Assembly: GCF_029633865.1 (NCBI RefSeq)
Contig: NC_079216.1
Span: forward strand, 68,837,667-68,901,666
DNA: 64,000 bases
Direction of reading: 5' to 3'
Source: Lampris incognitus
Taxonomy: Eukaryota > Chordata > Actinopteri > Lampriformes > Lampridae
Of this stretch, positions 11,178 to 23,234 are shown in pieces (the first letter of the stretch is position 1; every line of letters begins with the position of its first letter). A program made the position numbers and the translations under genes. Under the pieces are notes generated by a model that was not told the DNA's origin, ran no database searches, and saw only the letters and a list, made by a program, of their open reading frames with translations.

Positions 11178-14100
11178 CTGTTGGAGGGCAGACAGAGAAG
11201 CAAAGAGAGAAACGTAGGACTGCATGAATTCCATGTTTCACTATGGAGTGGGTCATGCAGCTTGACGGAGGCCTTCCTGAAAAAGAGTTTTCTTATGTGG
11301 CCTGAACAAGTGAAGGCTTGGATACTGCATAGTGCTTAGACACACTGCTCACTGCTTTTCACAGCCTCCGTTCTAAAAAAGATGCCAACAGCACGTCCTG
11401 CACAGGGAGACAATAAACCCCCGCAGACCAGCGGTTACTGCTTAGGTCTGAACTCCGGAGTAGTAACCACGCTGGGGTGGGCTTTTTTTTTTGGTTGGAT
11501 CCCCCCCCCCCTTTTTCTCCCCTATTGTATCCGCCAATTACCCCACTCTTCTGAGCCATCCCGGTCTCTGCTCCTCCCCCTCTGCCGATCCGGGGAGGCT
11601 GCAGACTACCTCCTCCCATACATGTGGAGTCACCAGCCGCTTCTTTTCACCTGACAGTGAGGAGTTTCACCAGGGGGGACGTAGCGCATGGGAGGATCAC
11701 GCTACTCCCCCCCCCAGTTCCCCCTCCCCACCCCAGTTCCCCCTCCCCCCTGAACAGGCACCCCGACCGACCAGAGGAGGCGCTAGTGCAGCAACCAGGA
11801 CACATACCCACATCCGGCTTCCCACCCACAGACACTGCCAATTGTTTCTGTAGGGACGCCCGACCAAGCCGGAGGTAACGTGGGGATTCGAACCGGCAGT
11901 CCCCGTGTTGGTAGGCAACGGAATAGACCGCCACGCCACCCGGATGCTTGGGGTGTACATTTTGATTCTGGTAAAAACAGCATTTTTTCCACATGGTCTC
12001 TCATCTACACTCATCAAGTTACGATATGGTCAAAACTCAGCTGCTCGGATCCCAACACACACCACACATCCCTGTAGCGCGAGAAGAAAACCTGAAACCT
12101 GCATTTTGCTGTTGACCTTGGAGGCTCTAAAAGGCCCGGCTCCACCGTCTGAGCTGACCAGTTACACACACGCACCCCCAACCGCCCCCTCCGCTGCGCC
12201 GAGGCCGGTCTTATTCCCACCACCCTAGCAACCAGCCAGCACACACCGGGTGATAAGGCTTTGTCTGTTATGGTTTCTAGACTATGGAAGGACCTGCCGC
12301 TCTCCCCGAGGACATCTGCCACGCTGTCTGACTGTAAATCAAAACCAAAAGCCCCTTCTGAACCTCTCTCGCTCCGAATGTTCTATCATCGATACTCTTT
12401 TCATTTGCCGTTGTACAGCCCCTGTGCGTGGGGAAGGTGTCATATAAATAAAATGCATTAGTATTGTTATGAGTCTTATCCTGTGGCACATGACAGACAC
12501 CGTACATGTCAGAGTTTCCTGTAACCAGGGCCACTTCCCACTTCTGTTCACATCCTGTGTGTGCGCTCACGTAATGCTGAATGATTAACTCGTGTCTAAA
12601 AATACTGCTGGCAATATGTGGCACGGGATTTGTATAGTTCATGTAATTACAAAAGCTCAGTATCGCGTCCCCTTTATCTTAATCCGCCCCGTGCACAGCA
12701 GGAGCCCTCATCCATTGGTGTGTTTGGGTTCAGCTGCATGTTGCTTATGGGATTATGCAAGCAAGGAGCGTTGCTTGATTTGAAAATGCATCTATTTATG
12801 TTAATTTCCGCAGGGCTGTGAAATCCAAAAAATGTGTGGTTACCAGAAGATATGAAGCCACAAAATGTGGAAACTCAGCTGGCACAAACTCAAAGGAGTC
12901 ATACTGACGTTGTCAACAGATGACACTCGGTCCTAAAACACTTGTCTGTGAAGTGCTTCAAAAAACATCAAGGATGCCGTTTGGGTATTTGACCCGAGTC
13001 AAATTCCTGGTGTGCATAGACGCACTTCCCCAATAAAGCTGATTCTGATTCTGATTTGACAGATTACCTAATAATTTACCACAACACCTTGGATTACAAA
13101 GTAATGTCTGACTTAACCTCACCTTGCAAAGTAATGCATTACTTTACCTTACAAAGTAATGGATTACTTTGCAACATCTATTGGAAATCTAAAAGACAAA
13201 AATCTTTACAATAAAGGTGACAGTTTCTTGAAACATATAGCGCACAAACTGTGTCCACCAGACACGGTCTCACCCAAAGGCAATTTTATGAATGGCTGAC
13301 TAAGTAGGTTACATTTTTGATATTATTAAATAAAACCATTTGGACCCACATCCAGCACTTGTAATTGTATTTGTCTGTTCACCCACTGCAGCACCACACT
13401 GTACTCCTTCCCAGACTAATCCCAATTTATTCCTGCTTCCAACTTTGAGTCATGCTAATGTTTCATTTCCAGAAGAAGACATGAAACCTTTTATTGGCTT
13501 TACCTTCATGCACCACTGCAAACACCACTTTACACATCGACAGCTGCAAAAAGATAAATCGTGCTTACAACCGCTGTCTTCTAAAAGTGCATGCATATGT
13601 TGAAGACATATACTGTACATGACGTTCCAGTCATTTAGCCGACGCTTGTATCCAAAGCGACTTACAATAAGTGCATCATTTAACGTAGGAAATCAGGAGA
13701 ACTACTAGTCATCAGAGGTCATAAGTGCATCTAAACAAGCATCTAAGAGCAACACCCATGCTAAAGTAAAAGTGCAAGAAAGAGATTTTTTTTTTTTTAA
13801 ATGAGTGAATACAGCAAGTGCTAAGAACAAGAACTAGCAGAGTAGTAGTTCTTGAAGAGGTGAGTTTTCAACCTGCGCCGGAAGACTGCAACTTGTGTAA
13901 TGTCAACCTGAATGAGCGAGAGGGCTGTGTACGTCATAAAGTTACTCTGCTACATACAAACATATGACAGCCTGACCATAAGAGTGATTCCCTCAGGCTG
14001 CAGTGCTAGTTTCCTTCTACCTCTGCAGGAAATGTGCAGGATGAGGCCTTTAGATTCACCTTGCTAATGAACTGCAGCGAAGACCTCTCATCAGGGAGGT

Positions 14101-16869
14101 GGGTGATGCAGTACAAGGTCAGACCCAGGATGGAAACCAAGCACAGCTAGAAGAACACAACAGAGGACGTTTGGTTAGGCGTGCTTAGATTCACTGGTAT
14201 TGGTGGTCAATCATGTAAACGTGGACACAGTCACACTGTAGTCATCCATGAGCGATTTTAACCAACATGCAAACAAGTAGTATGCTTCTAAATGGAGGCT
14301 TCTGTCAGTATTGTTCCATCCAGCATCAAGCTGTCATCTGACCACATCATCACAGCAGGGTCAGTCAGATATCGGCTCCCTTTCTTGGGATAAATCACTC
14401 TCTCATTCTCTCGTTCTCACGTAGCAACACACCCACCACAACAAACACACCACACACACACACACACACACACACACGCCCCTTATCTCGTTCTGTGTGT
14501 CAGTGCAATTGGAGTCTTGTGACTAACATGCAGCATCTTATTTAAATGTTTTCCTCAGCTTCTGAGCACAGAAGCTTGTCTGGATGTTCTTGTTGTTGGT
14601 GACCTCAGTGTTTTCCACTCGGCTGAGACTCGTGCAGATCTCACTCGGGATGCTCGAGCGTCCACAGCAGCATCTGTGATAGGCTGGTAAAGTTGACTGA
14701 CCAAGCAGAAACAACAGTTTGTATGATTTTTTTAACCAAATGGTGACCTAAAAATGAATACTGATCTCTGACCATGCAGGAAGAACCACTGTTAACAGTG
14801 TTATGTCACAGACTGCTCGACGGCATTTGATCACGCGAATATGCCGTAGCTGCCTTTAGCACCGTCATGCAGCAGCTCGTTGGTGAAATGTTGTTTTGAA
14901 TTTGGAGAATTTCCAATTGTGATTTAAAGTGTTTGGTTACTCGGTTGTTGTAAAACTTTTGATGACTTGCTGGATCTTGAGCTTCATGCCAACAGACGAG
15001 TAACTGCTGCTAAAGCTGCATACTGCATTACTGACTGTCTTCCACATGGTTTGGATGAAAGCACACGTTTCATGTATACATATACATGTATACGTATACG
15101 TGATGTATACGCAGAGGTGTAAAAACCAGGTCCAGAAAGTAAAAGTCCAAACCATGTATTTGCTCCACTCAGGCACTACGCTAGCAGGTCCTAGTCAACC
15201 CCACTCCTCAACTGGGTAGGGGAAACTAGCTAATGGAACCAGCTGCTTTAGTAACATGGTTGGAGCAAATACACGGTTTGGACATTTACTTTCTGGACCT
15301 GGTTTTTACACCTCTGTATACGTATACATCATGCATATGTATACATGTTTCATGTATACGTATGCATCATGCATATATACACATGCATGATGTATATGTA
15401 TACATATGCATCATGTATACATCATGTATACATAGACATGAAACATGTATACATCATGTATGGTGTATGCATGATGTATATGTATCCATATACATCATGT
15501 GGGATGGGGAAAACTTTCATTCTTGTATTCCATACATCTTCTCTTTAAAGTGGCAATCTCGACGATTCTTACTTAAATGTTCATTAGGGGCATCTGGGTG
15601 GTGTAGCGGTCTATTCCGTTGCCTACCAACACAGGGATCGGCGGTTCGAATCCTGTTGCCTCCGGCTTTGTCGGGCGTCCCTACAGACACAATTGGCCAT
15701 GTCTGCAGGAGGGAAGCCGGATGTGGGTATGTGTCCTGGTCACTGCACTAGCGCCTCTTCTGGTCAGTCGGGGCACCTGTTCAGGGGGAGCGGGAACTGG
15801 GAACTGGGGGGAATAGCGTGATCCTCCCACGCGCTACGTCCCCCTGGTGAAACTCCTCACTGTCAGGTGAAAAGAAGCGGCTGGTGACTCCACATGTATG
15901 GGAGGAGGCATGTGGTAGTCTGCAGCCCTCCCCGGATCAGCAGAGGGGGTGGAGCAGAGACCGGGACGGCTCAGAAGAGTGGGGTCATTAGCGATTGGAG
16001 AGAAAAAGGGGCAAAAATCTGAAATAATAATAATAAAAAAAGAATGTTCATTAAGTACCTTTCACTGAAGCGAGCGCCAGAATGACGACTCATCAGCCGG
16101 CGATGAAGGTGATGAAGGTGATGAAGGTGATGAAGGTGATGAAGGCCCTTCTTGCATTTGTGGTAATACAGAGAAATGTAAACGTGTCTGTGGTGACGTT
16201 ACCGTCAAAAACCCCAAGCGTCGCAAATTCAGTGACATGTTTTACATCAGCCAGCAGTGGCTGGTCCACCAGAGGATCTGCAGAACTAACGCTCTGCGTC
16301 TCAGTGTTGTGGCGGAGGACACTGGAGGACTGCTGGAAGACTGCTCAAAGACTGCTGGAGGACTGCTGGAAGACTGCTCAAAGACTGCTGGAGGACTGCT
16401 GGAAGACTGTTGGAAGACTGTTGGGGGACTGCTGGAAAACTGCTGGAAGACTGCTGGAAGACTGCTGGAAGACTGCTGGAGGACTGCTGGAAGACTGCTC
16501 AAAGACTGCTGGAGGACTGCTGGAAGACTGTTGGGGGACTGCTGGAAAACTGCTGGAAGACTGCTGGAAGACTGCTGGAAGACTGCTCAAAGACTGCTGG
16601 AAGACTGCTGGAAGACTGCTCAAAGACTGCTGGAGGACTGCTGGAAAACTGCTGGAAGACTGCTGGAAGACTGTTGGAAGACTGCTGGGGGACTGCTGGA
16701 AAACTGCTGGAGGACTGCTGGAGGACTGCTGGAGGACTGTTCGAAGACTGCTGGAGGACTGCTGGAAGACTGTTGGAAGACTGCTGGAGGACTGCTGGAG
16801 GACTGTTGGAGGACTGCTGGAGGACTGTTGGAGGACTGCTGGAAGACTGTTGGAAGACTGCTGGAGGAC

Positions 16870-16951
<82 letters not shown>

Positions 16952-16956
16952 CGTGC

Positions 16957-17027
<71 letters not shown>

Positions 17028-17743
17028 TGTGTGGGTGAGTGAGTGAGTGAGTGAGAGAGAGCAGGTTTGTTTAGAAGGCCATAGCATTTGATGGGTATCT
17101 AAAGACTCTGTATGTCTGGATTGTACAAGGCCTGTTGGAAGGTGGCATGTTGGTCAAAAGAGGGGCGCAGTGGTAGAAACTAACCAGCGGTTTGTTCCAT
17201 CCTCCCCCCAAATTCTCAGTTTGCAGGGCATAAAACAAAAACAGGGCGGTGAGACCGAGACCGAGGTGGATGGGAAATTGAGGCAATGAGTTCATTCCGC
17301 GAATTTAGACTTATGGGACAGGATGAGTCCAGACACATCTCCTGCTCTCAGTCCCAGGCCAGATACTGAGGGGCAGGGCCAAAGCTGCCATGCAGTCAGA
17401 TGAAGATAAAGAAAACTAAAAGATAAGGGCCACACAGTAGCACAGGTCATGCAACACTTGCAGAGATGTAAAGGCCACAGCTGTGACTCCATGCAAATGC
17501 ACACATGAGGAGACGTAGAAGGTGGAGGCAGAGCATAAGGACGGAGCTTACGATGATCCCGGCCCAGTGCGGCGTCTCCCTGGCCAGGAGTGAGGGGCTG
17601 GTGGCTAGCATGAGGAAGGCCACCACTGTGATGGCCACCCCCAGCAGCAGCTGCAGCAGGGCGATGAGCAGAGGGAAACGACAGCCATGACACTTATGAG
17701 CGTCTCCTGGCACCGGGCTGTCGTCGCTCTTGAACACACCCAT
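10818..17743 (-). CDS. sspn: sspn, sarcospan (three coding exons, 212 aa)
   Basis: Sarcospan is a four-pass tetraspanin/CD20-like protein of the dystrophin-glycoprotein complex in the muscle plasma membrane, where it associates with the sarcoglycans. Coding exons are 17743-17552, 14146-14060 and 11177-10818, joined at GT/AG sites, all in phase 0. The CHGCRFPLLIALLQ block, the AGII/LCLVS junction and the C-terminal HRYQVFFAG match the mammalian protein. Predicted membrane segments are about residues 24-45, 61-81, 94-113 and 163-187. The large extracellular loop holds four cysteines (126, 133, 135, 155), as in mammals. At 212 aa it is shorter than the human protein (243 aa), mainly at the N terminus. 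The ATG at 17743 is preceded by an open in-frame stretch with no other ATG, so I take it as the start. Confidence 0.94.
11494..11947 (-). mobile_element. tRNA-derived SINE, copy C (sspn intron 2)
   Basis: Same family as the 1.7-kb copy, minus strand. The B box is intact (GGTTCGAATCC) and the A-box region reads GGCGTGGCGG. A short internal duplication of CCCCAGTTCCCCCTCCCC sits near 11710-11750. Confidence 0.8.
11948..13003. other. sspn intron 2, unique part
   Basis: No exon or repeat family recognised. Several short open frames on both strands look like chance. Confidence 0.45.
13004..13060 (+). mobile_element. 3' tail of a truncated LINE
   Basis: The stretch TCAAATTCCTGGTGTGCATA, then CAATAAAGCTGATTCTGATT with tandem GATTCT, is the typical 3' end of a fish CR1/L2-type non-LTR retrotransposon. 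Nothing of the coding part remains here. Confidence 0.55.
13628..13900 (+). repeat. dispersed teleost repeat with conserved CATTTAGC...GCGACTTACAA core
   Basis: The core TCATTTAGCCGACGCTTGTA and AAAGCGACTTACAATAAGTG is, from memory, a very common interspersed motif in fish genomes. The copy continues to about GGTGAGTTTTCAACCTGCGC. I do not know its formal class. Confidence 0.5.
14060..14146 (-). CDS. sspn: sspn coding exon 2 (TM2 and short loop)
   Basis: 87 bp, 29 residues, read LCLVSILGLTLYCITHLPDE then RSSLQFISK. It matches the human segment CLVAYLGLFMLCVSYQVDER and following residues in length and spacing. The acceptor is TGTTCTTCTAG and the donor AAG/GTGAAT. Both borders are phase 0. Confidence 0.93.
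14449..14478. repeat. (CA)n microsatellite
   Basis: About 15 CA dinucleotides in sspn intron 1. Confidence 0.9.
15061..15500. repeat. ATGTATAC/ATGCAT simple-repeat region
   Basis: Alternating ATACATGTATACGTATAC-type purine-pyrimidine sequence with many small palindromes. It is split by the MITE at 15112-15316. Short open frames rich in His, Tyr, Ile and Met here are by-products. Confidence 0.8.
15112..15316. mobile_element. 205-bp hAT-like MITE
   Basis: Terminal inverted repeats of about 56 bp begin CAGAGGTGTAAAAACCAGGT and end with its complement ...TTTTTACACCTCTG, with few mismatches. CAGAGGTG...CACCTCTG ends are typical of hAT elements. It has no coding capacity. The flanks share TATACG, but the host sequence is itself a TATACG-type repeat, so an 8-bp target duplication cannot be proved. 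Confidence 0.75.
15587..16042 (+). mobile_element. tRNA-derived SINE, copy D (sspn intron 1)
   Basis: Best-bounded copy of the family. A perfect 11-bp duplication AATGTTCATTA flanks it (15576-15586 and 16043-16053). The head carries GGTGTAGCGG and GGTTCGAATCC; the tail ends in (AAT)n and A7. Here the family lies on the plus strand, antisense to sspn. Confidence 0.88.
16102..16146. repeat. 9-bp tandem repeat (GATGAAGGT)
   Basis: Five copies of GATGAAGGT in sspn intron 1. Confidence 0.85.
16316..16872. repeat. 11-bp minisatellite (sspn intron 1)
   Basis: About 50 copies of GACTGCTGGAA/GACTGCTGGAG with GACTGCTCAAA, GACTGTTGGAA and GGACTGCTGGG variants. Eleven is not a multiple of three, so all three frames cycle through the same peptide (LLEDCWKTAGG-like) and are open. 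This is not evidence of coding. Confidence 0.95.
16873..17050. repeat. (GT)n microsatellite abutting the 11-bp array
   Basis: About 165 bp of GT with a few GC and GA interruptions, ending in (GAGT)n. It joins the 11-bp array without a spacer. Confidence 0.95.
17552..17743 (-). CDS. sspn: sspn coding exon 1 (N terminus, TM1)
   Basis: 64 residues starting MGVFKSDDSPVPGDAHKCHG and ending ETPHWAGII at the donor GTAAGC. The CRFPLL...GVAITVV segment is the first membrane span. In-frame sequence upstream is Lys/Arg-rich and ends at a TAA without another ATG. Confidence 0.93.
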
Positions 17744-18335
17744 CTTTTTCTTCTTCTGGCTCCAGGAGCCCTTTCTGCCCCCGTCCCACCTCTTCTCCTG
17801 TTCTTCAGACCAAGCCTGTCTTTAACTCCCCAGATTACGTCCCCCCCTCGTTTCCCCCCTCTCTGTCCTTACGTCTTTAACGTTTGTTCTGTTTGGGCTC
17901 GACAAGCCTGTCTGTCTCTAACTGGGACCTTTCTGCTCCCCTCCCAGCCGAGAAGCTCCTCTCACCACAAGCTCTAACCTCCCCTTTCTGCCCCCCCCAG
18001 CCGAGAAACTCCTCTCCCCACAAGCTCTAACCTCCCCTTTCTGCTCCCCTCCCAGCCGAGAAGCTCCTCTCCCCACAAGCTCAGCCAAACTGCTATGTGG
18101 AACTGGAGGAGGCTCTGAGCTAATATGGAAAACATTTGGATAGGATTCCTCAAGCAGCACCAGTGCCACATATAGAGCAGTAGCATACTGTGGAGGACAG
18201 GAAGAGCAGGGAAGGGGGGGGGGCAAAAGGGTGTCTCCAACAGACGACTTACAACCCCAGTGGAATTAATCATTTCTGTAGAAAGGTGAAGTGAAAGTTT
18301 GCAAGTGAATCAGCACATATAGGTTCCACGAAGAC
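17744..18335. other. sspn upstream region with three-copy 55-bp repeat
   Basis: The segment 17934-18085 holds nearly three copies of a roughly 55-bp C-rich unit containing CAGCCGAGAAGCTCCTCTC. It is where an sspn promoter or 5' UTR exon would lie, but I see no TATA box or other decisive signal. Confidence 0.5.
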
Positions 18336-19338
18336 AGAGAGTGAAATACATTATTCTACATGCATACACAGAGTGAAATACATTATTCTAAATACATTAT
18401 TCTACATGCATACACAGAGTGAAATACATTATTCTAAATACATTATTCTACATGCATACACAGAGTGAAATACATTATTCTACATGCATACACAGAGTGA
18501 AATACATTATTCTACATGCATACACAGAGTGAAATACATTATTCTACATGCATACAGAGTGAAATACATTATTCTAAATACATTATTCTACATGCATACA
18601 CAGAGTGAAATACATTATTCTAAATACATTATTCTACATGCATACACAGAGTGAAATACATTATTCTACATGCATACACAGAGTGAAATACATTATTCTA
18701 CATGCATACACAGAGTGAAATACATTATTCTACATGCATACAGAGTGAAATACATTATTCTAAATACATTATTCTACATGCATACACAGAGTGAAATACA
18801 TTATTCTAAATACATTATTCTACATGCATACACAGAGTGAAATACATTATTCTACATGCATACACAGAGTGAATAACATTATTCTACATGCATACACAGA
18901 GTGAAATACATTATTCTAAATACATTATTCTACATGCATACAGAGAGTGAAATACATTATTCTACATGCATACACAGAGTGAAATACATTATTCTACATG
19001 CATACACAGAGTGAAATACATTATTCTAAATACATTATTCTACATGCATACACAGAGTGAAATACATTATTCTAAATACATTATTCTACATGCATACACA
19101 GAGTGAAATACATTATTCTACATGCATACACAGAGTGAAATACATTATTCTAAATACATTATTCTACATGCATACACAGAGTGAAATACATTATTCTAAA
19201 TACATTATTCTACATGCATACACAGAGTGAAATACATTATTCTAAATACATTATTCTACATGCATACACAGAGTGAAATACATTATTCTAAATACATTAT
19301 TCTACATGCATACACAGAGTGAAATACATTATTCTACA
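18336..19338. repeat. 32/46-bp minisatellite
   Basis: About 27 copies of a 32-bp unit with GAGTGAAATACATTATTCTA and CATGCATACACA. Many copies carry an extra 14-bp AATACATTATTCTA, giving a 46-bp form. The two forms alternate irregularly. Confidence 0.95.
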
Positions 19339-20411
19339 GCGGAAGCTTTGGATCATTCTTTGTGTGCACATTTGCACAAATGACCATATGCGGCAGGCCA
19401 GAAATGATCACATGATCCTTGTAGAAGTCATGTCATGATAACAAAGCAGTAATGTGAGACACGTGAGGACATGACTGCAGCTCCGAGCCATGGAAATTAT
19501 GAAAATGTGTGATAGCTGGTGGAAATACTGTGAGAATGAAGGAAACAGGTGGAAGGCATGTGGGAGACAGCAACTGCAACTCAAGTTATAATACAAACAA
19601 TGGTATTTTTTTTAATCAAAGTAAACTACAGCACACAGTACACACAGCAGTACATAGGATACCGTCTGCTGTTGCACATGTATTAAATAATATATATATT
19701 GTTTATGTTTGGCGCAGTAGCAGCCTGTGGCCCTAAATACTAGTGGGGCGGACACTGGTTCCAGCTCCTGAGTCACTAGCCACGCCCACTTGTGATACCG
19801 TTATTTTGATAATGAAGTATATCAAATGTATTAAGTATTATAATTACCATATTAGAGAGCAACAGTACATACCTGTAAACATACCAGCCAGCAGCCCACG
19901 TAACGCCGCAGTAGCCCACACATTTCGAACAACAGGCTGTGTGTCCTTTAAGCAACAACAAACCACCCACGGTAAAGTAAAGCATGTCTAAAGATGGCTC
20001 AGTCCGACTTTTCATGATTATGAGAAGGACCTGACAGCTGCACTACGTCTAGCACGCTATCGAGTAGCTCGTTCTGGATACTGCTGAACGTACCTCTGAA
20101 AACCGCTCCTGCACTGCAGTATCCCACGACCAAACTAAAGCCACCAGGCCTCGGAAGATGCCAGGTTGTCGGATGACTCGGTCTCGTCCTGTCTTCTAAG
20201 GACTAGCTCAAATGCTCCGCAGAATTCTATGCAGTCTATAAGCTTTGACTGTGCCGGTTTTTGTCAGCCTCCTTACTGTGGTTCCGCACACTCACATGGC
20301 AGCTCTCGCCCAGCTGTGCTACTATGCTAGCTAGCTTGACCGAGCACGGCCAGTTTCCTTGCACAATGTACACGGGCTCTGCCTGACGTGTGTTTCTTAG
20401 CCCGCCCTGAA
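19339..20411. other. intergenic sequence between minisatellites
   Basis: No gene or repeat family recognised. A short (TA)n run lies near 19690. Confidence 0.45.
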
Positions 20412-23234
20412 AGTGCTTCAGCTCACTCAGCCCTGTTAGTCCATAGTGCTTCAGCTCACTCAGCCCTGTGTTAGTCCATAGTGCTTCAGCTCACTCAGCC
20501 CTGTTAGTCCATAGTGCTTCAGCTCACTCAGCCCTGTGTTAGTCCATAGTGCTTCAGCTCACTCAGCCCTGTTAGTCCATAGTGCTTCAGCTCACTCAGC
20601 CCTGTGTTAGTCCATAGTGCTTCAGCTCACTCAGCCCTGTTAGTCCATAGTGCTTCAGCTCACTCAGCCCTGTGTTAGTCCATAGTGCTTCAGCTCACTC
20701 AGCACTGTGTTAGTCCATAGTGCTTCAGCTCACTCAGCCCTGTTAGTCCATAGTGCTTCAGCTCACTCAGCCCTGTGTTACTCCATAGTGCTTCAGCTCA
20801 CTCAGCCCTGTGTTAGTCCATAGTGCTTCAGCTCACTCAGCCCTGTGTTAGTCCATAGTGCTTCAGCTCACTCAGCCCTGTGTTAGTCCATAGTGCTTCA
20901 GCTCACTCAGCCCTGTGTTAGTCCATAGTGCTTCAGCTCACTCAGCCCTGTTAGTCCATAGTGCTTCAGCTCACTCAGCCCTGTGTTAGTCCATAGTGCT
21001 TCAGCTCACTCAGCCCTGTGTTAGTCCATAGTGCTTCAGCTCACTCAGCCCTGTGTTAGTCCATAGTGCCTCAGCTCACTCAGCCCTGTGTTAGTCCATA
21101 GTGCTTCAGCTCACTCAGCCCTGTGTTAGTCCATAGTGCTTCAGCTCACTCAGCCCTGTTAGTCCATAGTGCTTCAGCTCACTCAGCCCTGTGTTAGTCC
21201 ATAGTGCTTCAGCTCACTCAGCCCTGTTAGTCCATAGTGCTTCAGCTCACTCAGCCCTGTTAGTCCATAGTGCTTCAGCCCACTCAGCCCTGTGTTAGTC
21301 CATAGTGCTTCAGCTCACTCAGCCCTGTGTTAGTCCATAGTGCTTCAGCTCACTCAGCCCTGTGTTAGTCCATAGTGCTTCAGCTCACTCAGCCCTGTGT
21401 TAGTCCATAGTGCCTCAGCTCACTCAGCCCTGTGTTAGTCCATAGTGCTTCAGCTCACTCAGCCCTGTGTTAGTCCATAGTGCTTCAGCTCACTCAGCCC
21501 TGTTAGTCCATAGTGCTTCAGCTCACTCAGCCCTGTGTTAGTCCATAGTGCTTCAGCTCACTCAGCCCTGTGTTAGTCCATAGTGCTTCAGCTCACTCAG
21601 CCCTGTGTTAGTCCATAGTGCTTCAGCTCACTCAGCCCTGTGTTAGTCTATAGTGCTTCAGCTCACTCAGCCCTGTGTTAGTCCATAGTGCTTCAGCTCA
21701 CTCAGCCCTGTGTTAGTCCATAGTGCCTCAGCTCACTCAGCCCTGTGTTAGTCCATAGTGCTTCAGCCCACTCAGCCCTGTGTTAGTCCATAGTGCTTCA
21801 GCTCACTCAGCCCTGTGTTAGTCCATAGTGCTTCAGCTCACTCAGCCCTGTGTTAGTCCATAGTGCTTCAGCTCACTCAGCACTGTGTTAGTCCATAGTG
21901 CTTCAGCTCACTCAGCCCTGTTAGTCCATAGTGCTTCAGCTCACTCAGCCCTGTTAGTCCATAGTGCTTCAGCTCACTCAGCACTGTGTTAGTCCATAGT
22001 GCTTCAGCTCACTCAGCCCTGTGTTAGTCCATAGTGCTTCAGCTCACTCAGCCCTGTGTTAGTCCATAGTGCTTCAGCTCACTCAGCCCTGTTAGTCCAT
22101 AGTGCTTCAGCTCACTCAGCCCTGTTAGTCCATAGTGCTTCAGCTCACTCAGCCCTGTGTTAGTCCATAGTGCTTCAGCTCACTCAGCACTGTGTTAGTC
22201 CATAGTGCTTCAGCTCACTCAGCCCTGTGTTAGTCCATAGTGCTTCAGCTCACTCAGCCCTGTGTTAGTCCATAGTGCTTCAGCTCACTCAGCACTGTGT
22301 TAGTCCATAGTGCTTCAGCTCACTCAGCCCTGTGTTAGTCCATAGTGCTTCAGCTCACTCAGCCCTGTTAGTCCATAGTGCTTCAGCTCACTCAGCCCTG
22401 TTAGTCCATAGTGCTTCAGCTCACTCAGCCCTGTGTTAGTCCATAGTGCTTCAGCTCACTCAGCCCTTTTAGTCCATAGTGCTTCAGCTCACTCAGCCCT
22501 GTGTTAGTCCATAGTGCTTCAGCTCACTCAGCCCTGTGTTAGTCCATAGTGCTTCAGCTCACTCAGCCCTGTGTTAGTCCATAGTGCTTCAGCTCACTCA
22601 GCCCTGTGTTAGTCCACAGTGCTTCAGCTCACTCAGCCCTGTGTTAGTCCATAGTGCTTCAGCTCACTCAGCCCTGTTAGTCCATAGTGCTTCAGCTCAC
22701 TCAGCCCTGTTAGTCCATAGTGCTTCAGCTCACTCAGCCCTGTTAGTCCATAGTGCTTCAGCTCACTCAGCACTTTGTTAGTCCATAGTGCTTCAGCTCA
22801 CTCAGCCCTGTGTTAGTCCATAGTGCTTCAGCTCACTCAGCCCTGTGTTAGACCATAGTGCTTCAGCTCACTCAGCCCTGTGTTAGTCCACAGTGCTTCA
22901 GCTCACTCAGCCCTGTGTTAGTCCATAGTGCTTCAGCTCACTCAGCCCTGTTAGTCCATAGTGCTTCAGCTCACTCAGCCCTGTTAGTCCATAGTGCTTC
23001 AGCTCACTCAGCCCTGTTAGTCCATAGTGCTTCAGCTCACTCAGCACTGTGTTAGTCCATAGTGCTTCAGCTCACTCAGCCCTGTGTTAGTCCATAGTGC
23101 TTCAGCTCACTCAGCCCTGTGTTAGTCCATAGTGCTTCAGCTCACTCAGCCCTGTGTTAGTCCACAGTGCTTCAGCTCACTCAGCCCTGTGTTAGTCCAT
23201 AGTGCTTCAGCTCACTCAGCCCTGTGTTAGTCCA
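20412..23234. repeat. 33/35-bp minisatellite upstream of bhlhe41
   Basis: About 82 copies of GTGCTTCAGCTCACTCAGCC plus CTGTGTTAGTCCATA (35 bp) or the same without one GT (33 bp). Sequence from 22584 repeats at 22858, a shift of 274 bp that equals five 35-bp and three 33-bp units, so there is an eight-unit higher-order duplication. Confidence 0.95.

Noticed and set aside
15587-15665. A tRNA gene
   Set aside because: A and B boxes are present but the fold is not a complete tRNA, and the same head occurs on five dispersed SINE copies.
16620-17087. Histidine-threonine, serine-rich or cysteine-valine proteins from GT/CA tracts
   Set aside because: Pure by-products of dinucleotide repeats.
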